From the NCBI GenBank assembly GCA_017561865.1, contig JAFZBH010000012.1:1-49740 (forward strand): DNA of 49,740 nt. The letters run 5' to 3'. The stretch comes from Bacteroidales bacterium. Lineage in GTDB: Bacteria > Bacteroidota > Bacteroidia > Bacteroidales > UBA932. Under the pieces are notes generated by a model. It saw only the letters and a program-made list of their open reading frames with translations. It was not told where the DNA came from and did not search any database. The position numbers and the translations under genes are program-made. The stretch's first letter is position 1, and each line of letters starts with the position of its first letter. Shown piece after piece: positions 1 through 8,064 of this stretch.

Positions 1-415
1 CCGCAGGAGCCTGGGGTGCGGGGCCCGCAGGCCGCCGCGGCATGCCGCCCAGGCGGTATTTCAGACCGATCACCGCGACACCGCGCTCGTTCAGCCAACG
101 GGCCATGCTCTCGACGTCGTTGCCCCAGGAATGGAACATCAGCCCGCCGCCCGCGCAGATGATCACGGCGGCTCCGGTATTGCTCTCCGGGACCGGAAGG
201 AAGACTTTGAGAGCCGCTTCCGTGGTGCCGGAGATGCCCTGGATGGCACCGTCGGCATCGTAGGTCACCTGGTCGGCATCGCCAAGCAGCGGAGCCTGCC
301 GGCCGTCCAGGTCCAGGGTGAACACGCGCGGGGCGGATGCGCTCTGGCCCGGCAGCGGGAGCTGGCTCAGCAGCATCAGGCAGGCCAGCAGGGAAATGAC
401 AGGACAGGTTTTCAT
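1..415 (-). CDS. Secreted alpha/beta hydrolase (esterase-like), C-terminus cut by window edge
   Basis: This reading frame starts at an ATG whose first base is 415 and runs off the left end of the window, leaving 138 residues. The first 24 or so residues form a signal peptide (MKTCPVISLLACLMLLSQLP). The frame then reads AAVIICAGGGLMFHSWGND, the oxyanion-hole region of alpha/beta hydrolases in the acetylxylan-esterase/BD-FAE group, followed by WLNERGVAVIGLKYRL, a typical strand and helix of that fold. The catalytic Ser, Asp and His would lie outside the window. It begins 18 bases after the mltG stop and is probably co-transcribed with it. The fold is fairly certain; the substrate is unknown. 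Confidence 0.8.
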   Translation of the reverse strand, partial: MKTCPVISLLACLMLLSQLPLPGQSASAPRVFTLDLDGRQAPLLGDADQVTYDADGAIQGISGTTEAALKVFLPVPESNTGAAVIICAGGGLMFHSWGNDVESMARWLNERGVAVIGLKYRLGGMPRRPAGPAPQAPA

Positions 416-433
416 ACTATGATGTAGTTGGGA

Positions 434-1468
434 TTATCGGCGGGAGCGGCGGTTCAGCTCGGCCTGGAAGGCCGCGGCGTTGCGGTTGTGCTCGGCGAGG
501 GTCTTCGCGAACACGTGCGTGCCGGAGAAATCGGCGTTGGCGCAGAAATACAGGTTCCCTGCGCCCCAGGTGCCGCCGAAGTCGGGATTCAGCACGGCCT
601 CCATCGCGGCGCGCGTGGGCACGCAGATGGGCCCCGGCGGCAGGCCGGTGTGCTTGTAGGTATTGTAGGCGGAATCCACCTCCAGGTGCCGGTTCAGGAT
701 GCGGCTGAGCTGATAGTCGTAGCAGAAGGCGATGGTCGGGTCGGCCTGCAGGGGCATCCCGATCTTGAGCCGGTTCAGGTACACCCCGGCGATCTTGGGC
801 ATCTCGGCCTCGTTGTTGGACTCCGCCTTCACGATGGAAGCGAGCGTGGAGACCTGCTGGCGCGTCAGCCGGACGGCCTTCGCCTTGGCATCACGCTCTT
901 CCGTCCAGAATGCATCCCAGGCGGCTTTCTGCTTGTCGAAGACGTCCGACATCGAGGCCGTCCAGTACAGGTCGTAGGTGTCGGGGGTCAGCAGCGAGAA
1001 GACGTTGCGCGAGGTGAAGCCGTAGTTCGCGAGCAGCCGGTCGTCGTTCAGCGCTTTCAAGACCGTCGCGGAATCCAGCAGCAGCTGGCTCGCGATCTTC
1101 GCGGCGATGTTGCTCTTCACCCGCAGGTTGCCCGTCAGGGAGAGCCGCACGGGACTCTGCCAGCCGTTGTTGAGCATACGCGCCACGTACACGCTGGGGT
1201 CGCGCGGGGAGACGGTGTAGTGCCCGGGCGTCAGATACTCCGCCACCCGCTTGGCGGCGAAGCAGCGCTCGAGGCTCTTGCGCGAAATCACCTGCGCCTT
1301 GTCCGCGATCATCTCCAGCACCTTGCCGGCGTCCATCTCCGGATAGACATAGATCTCCGCCTGCTTGCGGAAATTAGGTAATTTATTATCTCTCAGCCAG
1401 TTCCAGCCAAGAAGAGCTCCTATCAGCAGCACGGCCAGGAGCGAAAGGATCAAGGGCGCCTTCTTCAT
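434..1468 (-). CDS. mltG: Endolytic murein transglycosylase MltG
   Basis: The product is a 344-residue inner-membrane protein of the YceG/MltG family, which cleaves nascent peptidoglycan strands inside the periplasm. Residues 1-24 are a short positively charged start and one membrane segment (LILSLLAVLLIGALLGW). The catalytic domain shows the family block ASIVKAESN, with the presumed catalytic Glu, then KIAGVYLNRLKIGMPLQADP and TGLPPGPICVP, all hallmark MltG stretches. The start at 1468 is chosen because an upstream in-frame extension only runs antisense through the GH3 gene. A TATCTTTG promoter element lies 8 bases upstream, so the leader is very short. The next gene on the same strand is the partial hydrolase. 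Confidence 0.93.
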   Translation of the reverse strand: MKKAPLILSLLAVLLIGALLGWNWLRDNKLPNFRKQAEIYVYPEMDAGKVLEMIADKAQVISRKSLERCFAAKRVAEYLTPGHYTVSPRDPSVYVARMLNNGWQSPVRLSLTGNLRVKSNIAAKIASQLLLDSATVLKALNDDRLLANYGFTSRNVFSLLTPDTYDLYWTASMSDVFDKQKAAWDAFWTEERDAKAKAVRLTRQQVSTLASIVKAESNNEAEMPKIAGVYLNRLKIGMPLQADPTIAFCYDYQLSRILNRHLEVDSAYNTYKHTGLPPGPICVPTRAAMEAVLNPDFGGTWGAGNLYFCANADFSGTHVFAKTLAEHNRNAAAFQAELNRRSRR

Positions 1469-1476
1469 ACCGAGTA

Positions 1477-1484
1477 CAAAGATA
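1477..1484 (-). promoter_or_regulatory. Bacteroidota -7 element for mltG
   Basis: On the minus strand this reads TATCTTTG, a perfect TAnnTTTG. It ends 8 bases before the mltG ATG, which predicts an almost leaderless mRNA. No TTTG box stands at the usual 19-21 base spacing; a TTTG 11 bases upstream is too close. Confidence 0.55.
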
Positions 1485-1570
1485 CCATTTTTGTTCAAAT
1501 GTTTATTCCCTTGTTTGGGAGCGGAACAGGATTCCGCGAAAAACATTATCTTAGCAAAAAACACGACGTG

Positions 1571-3868
1571 ATGAAAAGGATCCTCCCGATGCTTCTGTTG
1601 CTCCCCGCCCTGCTGTCCGGCTGCGGCGCCGCGATCCAGGAGACCGATGCCGATGGCTACAGGCTCATCATCCAGAAGGGCGGCGCCACGCTCGGCGTCA
1701 CCTCCGCCCCGCTGCTCGCCGAAGGCCGCTACCGCTTCAAGGACCTCAACCGCAACGGCGCTCTCGACGTCTATGAAGACTGGCGCCGGACGCCCGAAGA
1801 GCGGGCGAAGGACCTCGCCGCGCAGCTGAGCATCGAGGAGATCGCCGGCCTGATGCTCTACAGCGGACACCAGGCCGTCCCGGGACCGGACATCACGGAT
1901 GTGCAGCGTAAATTCCTCGAGGAGGACAACCTCCGGGCCGTGCTCGTGACCACCGTGGAAAGCCCCGAGGTGGCCGCCCGCTGGAACAACAACGTCCAGG
2001 CCTTCGTCGAGGCCCTGGGCCACGGCATCCCCGCAAACAACTCCTCCGACCCGCGCAACGAACCCCGCGCCACGGCCGAATTCAATATGGGCTCGGGCGG
2101 GAAGATCTCCCTGTGGCCGACGCCCCTGGGCCTTGCCGCCACCTTCGATCCCGAGCTCGTCCGGCTGTTCGGTCAGACGGCCTCGGCCGAATACCGGGCC
2201 CTCGGCATCGCCACGGCCCTCAGCCCGCAGATCGACCTGGCGACCGAGCCGCGCTGGAGCCGTTTCAACGGCACTTTCGGCGAAGACCCCGAACTGGACA
2301 TCGCGATGGCCCGCGCCTACGTGGACGGCTTCCAGACCACTCCGGGGAGCCCCGACGGCTGGGGCACGCAGAGCGTCAACGCGATGGTCAAGCACTGGCC
2401 CTCCGGCGGCCCGGAGGAAGGCGGCCGCGACGCGCATTTCAATTACGGCAAATACGCCGTTTATCCCGGCGGCAACTTCCGCACCCACCTGCGTCCCTTC
2501 ACCGAAGGCGCCTTCCGCCTGGATGGCGGCACGAAGAGCGCCTCCGCCGTGATGCCCTACTATACCATCTCCTACGGCGCCGACCCCTCCGGCAAGAACG
2601 TCGGCAACAGCTACAGCCACTATATCATCAGCGACCTGCTGCGCGGCGAGTTCGGCTTCGGCGGCGTGGTCTGCACCGACTGGAACATCACCTATGACAA
2701 CGCCGCCGTCGAGTCCTTCGACGGGAAGTGCTGGGGCACGGAGACCCTGACGGTCGCCCAGCGGCACTACGAAGTCATCAAGGCCGGCGTGGACCAGTTC
2801 GGCGGCAACAACGACAAGGGCCCCGTCCTGGAGGCTTACAAGATGTGGGTCGAGGAATATGGCGAAGAGAGCGCCCGCGGGCGCTTCGAGCAGTCGGCCG
2901 TCCGCCTGCTGCTCAACTCCTTCCGCACCGGGCTGTTCGAGAACCCGTATACCGACCCGGAAGAAGCTTCCCGGACCGTGGGCAACGCCGACTTCATGGC
3001 CGACGGCTACGACGCCCAGCGCAAATCCGTCGTGATGCTGAAAAACCGCGGCGGAGCGCTGCAGGACCTGCATTCCAAGATCGAAGGCGTCTTCGACGAG
3101 ATGGCGCCCGACTCCGACACGATGGCCCCCGTGCCTGGCTCCAAAGTCTATGTACCCAAACGCTTCTACCCCCAGAGCAGCGGCATGTTCGGCCTCACCC
3201 CCGGTCCCGCCGCCCACTGGGATTATCCGCTGGACCGAGACGTGGTGGAGCGCTATTTCGACTGGGTGGACGACCCGGACGAGGCGGATTTCGCCCTCGT
3301 GGTCATCCAGGAGCCTTCCGGCGGCAGCGGCTATGACGTGGGTGACCGCCGGAAAGGCGGCAACGGCTATGTCCCCATCACCCTTCAATACCGGCCCTAC
3401 AAGGCCGAATACGCCCGCGCCGTGTCCGTGGCGGGAGGCGATCCGAAAGAGGAGTTCACCAACCGCTCCTACAGGGGAAAGAAGGTCACCGCCGCCAACG
3501 AGGCCGACCTCGACCTCGTGATCGACACCAAGAAGAAGATGGGCGAGCGGCCCGTGGTGGTCTGTGTCCAGCTCTCCCGCCCGTTCGTGCCGGCGGAGAT
3601 CGAGCCCTGGGCCGACGTGCTCTTCGTGCATTTCGGCGTGCAGAACCAGGTGCTGCTCGACCTCGCTGGCCGGAAGGCCGAGCCGACGGGCCTGCTGCCG
3701 ATGCAGCTCCCCGCCGACATGCGCACGGTTGAGGAGCAGGCCGAGGACGTCCCCCGCGATATGCGCCCCTACGTCGACAGCGAAGGCCACACCTATGACT
3801 TCGCCTACGGCCTGGACTGGAACGGGGTCATCGAAGACGAACGCACCGAAACATTCAAGAAACACTGA
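1571..3868 (+). CDS. Glycoside hydrolase family 3 lipoprotein
   Basis: A 765-residue GH3 enzyme, a retaining exo-acting beta-glycosidase such as a beta-glucosidase or beta-xylosidase. The start at 1571 gives a lipoprotein signal (MKRILPMLLLLPALLSGCG) with the lipobox Cys at residue 18; an in-frame upstream ATG at 1499 would bury it. The (beta/alpha)8 domain contains PQIDLATEPRWSRFNGTFGE and KHWPSGGPEEGGRDAH, and the nucleophile block GVVCTDWN places the catalytic Asp near residue 370. A C-terminal alpha/beta sandwich follows (MLKNRGG onward). It is the first gene of a tight plus-strand operon, 6 bases before the next gene. A weak promoter-like TATCTTAG lies at 1547-1554. Exact sugar specificity cannot be read from the sequence. 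Confidence 0.9.
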   Translation: MKRILPMLLLLPALLSGCGAAIQETDADGYRLIIQKGGATLGVTSAPLLAEGRYRFKDLNRNGALDVYEDWRRTPEERAKDLAAQLSIEEIAGLMLYSGHQAVPGPDITDVQRKFLEEDNLRAVLVTTVESPEVAARWNNNVQAFVEALGHGIPANNSSDPRNEPRATAEFNMGSGGKISLWPTPLGLAATFDPELVRLFGQTASAEYRALGIATALSPQIDLATEPRWSRFNGTFGEDPELDIAMARAYVDGFQTTPGSPDGWGTQSVNAMVKHWPSGGPEEGGRDAHFNYGKYAVYPGGNFRTHLRPFTEGAFRLDGGTKSASAVMPYYTISYGADPSGKNVGNSYSHYIISDLLRGEFGFGGVVCTDWNITYDNAAVESFDGKCWGTETLTVAQRHYEVIKAGVDQFGGNNDKGPVLEAYKMWVEEYGEESARGRFEQSAVRLLLNSFRTGLFENPYTDPEEASRTVGNADFMADGYDAQRKSVVMLKNRGGALQDLHSKIEGVFDEMAPDSDTMAPVPGSKVYVPKRFYPQSSGMFGLTPGPAAHWDYPLDRDVVERYFDWVDDPDEADFALVVIQEPSGGSGYDVGDRRKGGNGYVPITLQYRPYKAEYARAVSVAGGDPKEEFTNRSYRGKKVTAANEADLDLVIDTKKKMGERPVVVCVQLSRPFVPAEIEPWADVLFVHFGVQNQVLLDLAGRKAEPTGLLPMQLPADMRTVEEQAEDVPRDMRPYVDSEGHTYDFAYGLDWNGVIEDERTETFKKH

Positions 3869-3874
3869 TAAGCG

Positions 3875-5062
3875 ATGAAACGCATTCCCCTCCTCCTCCT
3901 TGCCCTGGCCCTGCCGGCGGCCGTTTCGGCCCAGCAGGCCCTCGGCCCGGGATCGGGCCTCGTCTCACCCGAGATCAATCCCGACCACAGCGTCACCTTC
4001 CGCCTGCACGCCCCCAAGGCCGTGACGGTGCAGGTGACGGGCGACTTCCTGCCTGCCCGCGCGATCGAATACGAGCAGGACGGCCGCAAGATGGTCTATG
4101 AAGCCCCGGGCGTGGCCGACCTGCGAGAAGGCCCCGGCGGCGTCTGGACCTGGACTTCCGCCCCCCTGACGGGAGAACTGTACTCCTACAGCTTCCTGGT
4201 GGACGGACAGAAGACGATGGACCCGTCCAACATCTATCAGAACCGCGACGTGGCCACCTGGACCAACATCTTCACCCTCAGCGCCGAACCGGGCGACAAG
4301 GGCTGGTACTACGAGGTGCACGACGTCCCGCACGGAACGCTCGCCCACGTCTGGTACGACAGCCCCACCCTGGGCGCCCGGCGCCGCATGAGCGTCTACA
4401 CCCCGCCGGGATATGAGGACAACCCGAAAGCGAAATACCCCGTATTCTACCTCCTGCACGGCTCCGGCGGCGATGAAGACGCCTGGACCGACCTCGGCCG
4501 CACCGCCCAGATCCTGGACAATCTCATCGCCGAGGGCAAGGCCGTCCCGATGATCGTGGTGATGCCCAACGGCGTTTTCTTCAACCAGGCCGCGCCCGGC
4601 GCCGCCGTCAATATGTTCCAGCCGACGATGCAGAACAGCCGTTCACAGTCCACCGCCGAGATCGAGCAGAGCTTCCCCGACATCATGACCTGGGTGGAGA
4701 AGCACTACCGCGCCGCGAAGGGCGCCGCCAACACGGCCGTGGCCGGCCTGTCGATGGGCGGCCGCCAGTCCGGGATGCTGTCGCTCCGATATCCGGGCCG
4801 CTTCGGCTACGTGGGCCTGTTCTCCGGCGTGGCCACGCCGGAAGGCAACGAGGAAGCCCTCGCCGCCGTGTTCGCCGCCAAGCCCAGGCTCTACTGGATC
4901 GGCGTGGGCAGCGCCGACGGCGTCAAGGCCAACTCGCTGCTGCTCAAGGAGTATTGCGACGCCCACGGCTATCCCGTCACCTACCGGGAGTCGGACGGCG
5001 GCCACATTTGGCGCAACTGGAGGATTTACCTGACCGAATTCGCACAAAAACTTTTTAAATAA
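3875..5062 (+). CDS. CE1-type secreted esterase with N-terminal E-set domain
   Basis: A 395-residue secreted enzyme of the esterase-D/feruloyl-esterase type, expected to remove acyl or hydroxycinnamoyl groups from glycans. Signal peptide residues 1-19 (ending VSAQQ). Residues 25-125 form an immunoglobulin-like E-set domain related to CBM48 (VTFRLHAPKAVTVQVTGDF). The alpha/beta hydrolase domain follows: oxyanion loop LLHGSGGDEDAW, nucleophile GLSMGG (Ser near 293), probable Asp in GVGSADG, and His in DGGHIWRNW. It lies 6 bases after the GH3 gene and 12 bases before the next GH3, so it is an operon member. It most resembles the esterase at 20160-21383 (shared GDFLP, YEAPGV and DGGHIWRNW). Whether the acid released is acetate or ferulate is not decidable here. 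Confidence 0.88.
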   Translation: MKRIPLLLLALALPAAVSAQQALGPGSGLVSPEINPDHSVTFRLHAPKAVTVQVTGDFLPARAIEYEQDGRKMVYEAPGVADLREGPGGVWTWTSAPLTGELYSYSFLVDGQKTMDPSNIYQNRDVATWTNIFTLSAEPGDKGWYYEVHDVPHGTLAHVWYDSPTLGARRRMSVYTPPGYEDNPKAKYPVFYLLHGSGGDEDAWTDLGRTAQILDNLIAEGKAVPMIVVMPNGVFFNQAAPGAAVNMFQPTMQNSRSQSTAEIEQSFPDIMTWVEKHYRAAKGAANTAVAGLSMGGRQSGMLSLRYPGRFGYVGLFSGVATPEGNEEALAAVFAAKPRLYWIGVGSADGVKANSLLLKEYCDAHGYPVTYRESDGGHIWRNWRIYLTEFAQKLFK

Positions 5063-5074
5063 TTTCTAACCAAG

Positions 5075-7336
5075 ATGCACAAGCTTCTCACATTCCTTTC
5101 CGGCGCCGCGCTGCTCCTGAGCGCGTGCGCGCGCCCGGACACGACCCCGCAGGGCCGCCTGGCGGTCAACGACAAGAAGATTGACGCCGTGATTGCGCAG
5201 ATGACCCTCGAGGAGAAGGTCGCGATGCTGCACAGCAAGACCAACATGTCTTCCGCGGGCGTACCCCGCCTCGGCATCCCTGACATGCAGTATGCCGACG
5301 GTCCCTTCGGCATCCGCGAAGAGGGTGTCCCCAACGGCTTCCAGTCCGCGGGCTGGCAGCTCGACTCCGCCACCTACTTCCCGACCGGCTCGGCCCTCGC
5401 CGCGACCTGGTCGGAAGACCTGGCCCGCCTCTACGGCAAGGGTATGGGCATCGAAGCCCGCCTGCGCGGCAAGGACGTCATCCTCGGCCCGGCCGTCAAC
5501 ATCCAGCGCCTGCCCGTCGGCGGCCGCACCTATGAGTACCTGAGCGAGGATCCCATCCTGAGCGCGGCCCTGGCGCTGCGCTATACCGAGGGCGTCCAGG
5601 AGCAGGGCACGGCCGTCTGCATCAAGCACTTCGCCGTCAACAACCAGGAGACCAACCGCGGCAGCGTGGACGCCCAGGTGGATGAGCGGACCCTCCGCGA
5701 GATCTACCTCAAGCCCTTCGAGCGCGCCATCGTCGAGGGCGGCGCGATGTCCGTGATGCCCGCCTACAACAAGGTCAACGGCGACTACTGCTCCGAGAAC
5801 GAGCACCTGCTCAACGAGATCCTCCGCGGCGAGTGGGGCTTCAAGGGTATGACCGTGTCCGACTGGGGCGGCACCCACAGCACGATGGGCGCGATGCTCC
5901 ACGGCCTCAACGTCCAGATGACGGGCGACACCTACCTCGGCCCGCCGGTCATCGATTCCATCAAGACCGGCGCCCTGACGGAAAAGCTCGTCGACGAGAA
6001 GGTCCGCCAGATCCTCCGTGTCCGCTACGCCATCGAATCCGTGCCCGCCGACGTGGCCAACACGAAGATGACCTCCCAGCCGGAGTGCCAGGACATCGCC
6101 CGCCAGGTGGCGGAGAAGTCCATCGTCCTGCTGAAGAACGAGGGTGGCATCCTGCCGCTTGCCAAAGACGTGAAGAAGATCGCCGTCATCGGCCAGAACG
6201 CCGTCCTGAAGACCCAGTCCGGCGGTATGGGTGCCGGCGTGAAGGCCCTTTATGAGGTCACTCCGCTCGACGGAATCCGCAAGCGCGCCGGCGACGGCGT
6301 CCAGGTGCTCTACGCCCCCGGCTACAAGAACTTCCCGGGCCGCCGCTGGGGTCCCGCTCCCGCCAAACCCAACCCGCTCGAGGCGGCCGCCATCGATGAG
6401 GGCGCCGACAAGAAGCTCCTCGCCGAGGCTGTCAAGCTCGCCAAACAGGCCGACATCGTCATCTTCTTCGGCGGCACCAACAAGAGCATCGAGACCGAAG
6501 GCAGCGACCGCTCCAGCATCGACCTGCCCACCGGCCAGAACGAGGTCGTCAAGGCCCTCTACGCCGCCAACAAGAACCTCGTCACGGTGCTGATCTCCGG
6601 CGGTCCGACCGACCTGCGGCAGCTCGAGCCCGTCAGCCCGGCCATCGTCCAGGGCTGGTGGAACGGCACCGAGGGCGGCACCGCCCTCGCCGAGGTCCTC
6701 TTCGGCGACATCGCCCCGTCCGGCAAGCTGCCGTTCACCTTCCCCGCCAAGCTCGAGGATTCCCCTGCTTTCGCGATGGGCAACTTCCCGGACAAGACCC
6801 AGGGCGGCGACCTCTTCACCCTGATGTATCGCGCCGACGCCACGCGGATGACCCGCGAGGAGCGCCAGAAGATGCTCGACGCCATGCCCAAGCCCGTGTC
6901 CAAGTACACCGAGGGCCAGCTCGTGGGCTACCGCTGGTTCGACACCAAGGGCGTCAAGCCGATGTACGCCTTCGGCCACGGCCTCTCCTACGTCGAGTTC
7001 GCCTACGGCCCGCTGACGGCTTCCGCCGGCGCGGACGCGGTCCAGGTCAGTTTCGACCTGACCAATAAGGGCCAGATGGATGCCGACGAGGTGGTCCAGC
7101 TCTATGTCGCCAGGCCCGGCGCCAAGGTCGAGTGGCCCGCCAAGGAGCTCAAGGCCTTCGCCCGCGTGACCCTCAAGGCCGGTGAGACGAAGGCGGTGAG
7201 CCTGACCATCCCGGTGAAGGACCTGCGCTATTGGAACGTCGACAAGAACGCCTGGGATCTCGAGCACGGCACGCTGCAGCTCCTGCTCGGCGCCGCCTCC
7301 GATGACATCCGCCAGCAGGCCGAGGTCGCTATATGA
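5075..7336 (+). CDS. Glycoside hydrolase family 3 beta-glucosidase-like lipoprotein
   Basis: A 753-residue GH3 protein with the classic three-part layout. The lipoprotein signal is MHKLLTFLSGAALLLSAC. The N-terminal barrel carries GPAVNIQRLPVGGRTYEYLSE (substrate pocket), CIKHFAVNNQETNR and the nucleophile block MTVSDWGG, placing Asp near residue 263. The alpha/beta sandwich begins at IVLLKNEGGILPL. The fibronectin-III-like domain begins near YAFGHGLSYVEFAYG and ends with the TKAVSLTIPVKDLRYWN type of strand. This is the best match in the window to a canonical beta-glucosidase. Its stop codon overlaps the start of the next gene (ATGA), implying translational coupling. Confidence 0.92.
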   Translation: MHKLLTFLSGAALLLSACARPDTTPQGRLAVNDKKIDAVIAQMTLEEKVAMLHSKTNMSSAGVPRLGIPDMQYADGPFGIREEGVPNGFQSAGWQLDSATYFPTGSALAATWSEDLARLYGKGMGIEARLRGKDVILGPAVNIQRLPVGGRTYEYLSEDPILSAALALRYTEGVQEQGTAVCIKHFAVNNQETNRGSVDAQVDERTLREIYLKPFERAIVEGGAMSVMPAYNKVNGDYCSENEHLLNEILRGEWGFKGMTVSDWGGTHSTMGAMLHGLNVQMTGDTYLGPPVIDSIKTGALTEKLVDEKVRQILRVRYAIESVPADVANTKMTSQPECQDIARQVAEKSIVLLKNEGGILPLAKDVKKIAVIGQNAVLKTQSGGMGAGVKALYEVTPLDGIRKRAGDGVQVLYAPGYKNFPGRRWGPAPAKPNPLEAAAIDEGADKKLLAEAVKLAKQADIVIFFGGTNKSIETEGSDRSSIDLPTGQNEVVKALYAANKNLVTVLISGGPTDLRQLEPVSPAIVQGWWNGTEGGTALAEVLFGDIAPSGKLPFTFPAKLEDSPAFAMGNFPDKTQGGDLFTLMYRADATRMTREERQKMLDAMPKPVSKYTEGQLVGYRWFDTKGVKPMYAFGHGLSYVEFAYGPLTASAGADAVQVSFDLTNKGQMDADEVVQLYVARPGAKVEWPAKELKAFARVTLKAGETKAVSLTIPVKDLRYWNVDKNAWDLEHGTLQLLLGAASDDIRQQAEVAI

Positions 7337-7995
7337 AAAGAATGATCACATTGGCCGTCGCCGCCCTGTTCGGGGCGGCTGCGGCCTTGTCGGCGCAGGA
7401 AGGCAAGGGCATCACCAAGGAGGTCTTCTACCTGATGCCCGATATGGCCCGCGGCTCCGTCTATTTCAATGACAGGGCCCCTGCGACCGGAGACCTCAAC
7501 ATCTGCGCCGTCGACAATACCGTCCGCTACAAGGACAAGTACGGCGCCGAACTGGCGGTCGAGATCGACGAAACGCTGACCCGCGTGGTCATCGACGGCG
7601 TCATCTTCGTCCCCTACGAAGGCGTGTTCCTGCGGCTGTATCCCTGCGGGGAAGACGTGGGCGTGGCCGTGCGCCGCAACGTCCTCGTGCTCAGCGACGG
7701 CAAGATGGCCTCGTACGGAATGGAAAGCAACACGACGGCCGTGACCTCCATCGTCGGCATGAGCACGACAGGCAAGGTCTTCTCCCTGGAGGACAGCCTG
7801 GAAATCCCGTACCGGATGTCCCAGGTGGCCTATGTCTATCGGGACGGCAACATCATGACCCTGAACAAGCGCAACCTCCAGCGCTGCTTCCCGAACGCCA
7901 AAGCCCGGATCGAAGCCTGGTTCTCGGAGAACAAGAAACTGGAAAACAGCGATATTGAAAAGGTCCTCTCCCTCTGCCGGGAGTGGTCGGAGTAG
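7333..7995 (+). CDS. Secreted protein of unknown function, last gene of the GH3/esterase operon
   Basis: A 220-residue protein that I do not recognise. Residues 1-21 are a signal peptide (MKRMITLAVAALFGAAAALSAQ), so it is periplasmic or exported. The mature part is beta-rich up to about residue 150 (YKDKYGAELAVEIDE, VVIDGVIFVPYEGVFLRLY) and ends with a helical segment (ARIEAWFSENKKLENSD) and a Cys-containing tail. It has two or three scattered cysteines and no metal-binding or catalytic motif that I can name. Its ATG overlaps the GH3 stop by 4 bases, so it is almost certainly co-expressed with the two GH3 enzymes and the esterase. A strong hairpin follows at 8013-8049. Confidence 0.8.
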   Translation: MKRMITLAVAALFGAAAALSAQEGKGITKEVFYLMPDMARGSVYFNDRAPATGDLNICAVDNTVRYKDKYGAELAVEIDETLTRVVIDGVIFVPYEGVFLRLYPCGEDVGVAVRRNVLVLSDGKMASYGMESNTTAVTSIVGMSTTGKVFSLEDSLEIPYRMSQVAYVYRDGNIMTLNKRNLQRCFPNAKARIEAWFSENKKLENSDIEKVLSLCREWSE

Positions 7996-8012
7996 CGTTC
8001 GCCGCCGTTAAC

Positions 8013-8049
8013 GGAAGCGGGCCGGTCCAGATGGACCGGCCCGCTTTCC
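8013..8049. terminator. Long perfect hairpin between convergent operons
   Basis: GGAAGCGGGCCGGTCC and its near-perfect complement flank a 4-base AGAT loop. The hairpin sits between the plus-strand unknown gene (stop 7995) and the minus-strand esterase (stop 8065), where a two-way terminator is expected. There is no long T run, so its efficiency is uncertain. Confidence 0.7.
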
Positions 8050-8064
8050 GTCATACGCCGTCTG

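Noticed and set aside
131-427. Plus-strand frame over the left-edge hydrolase
   Set aside because: The minus strand has a signal peptide and hydrolase motifs. The plus frame has neither.
434-3865. An 1143-codon minus-strand open frame covering mltG and the whole GH3 gene
   Set aside because: Only the last 344 codons (mltG from 1468) look like a protein. The rest is the antisense shadow of a GC-rich GH3 gene, with low-complexity Gly/Ala/Val/His composition.
5066-7267. A 733-codon minus-strand frame opposite the second GH3 gene
   Set aside because: It is an antisense shadow. The plus strand has signal peptide, nucleophile and FnIII motifs in the right order.
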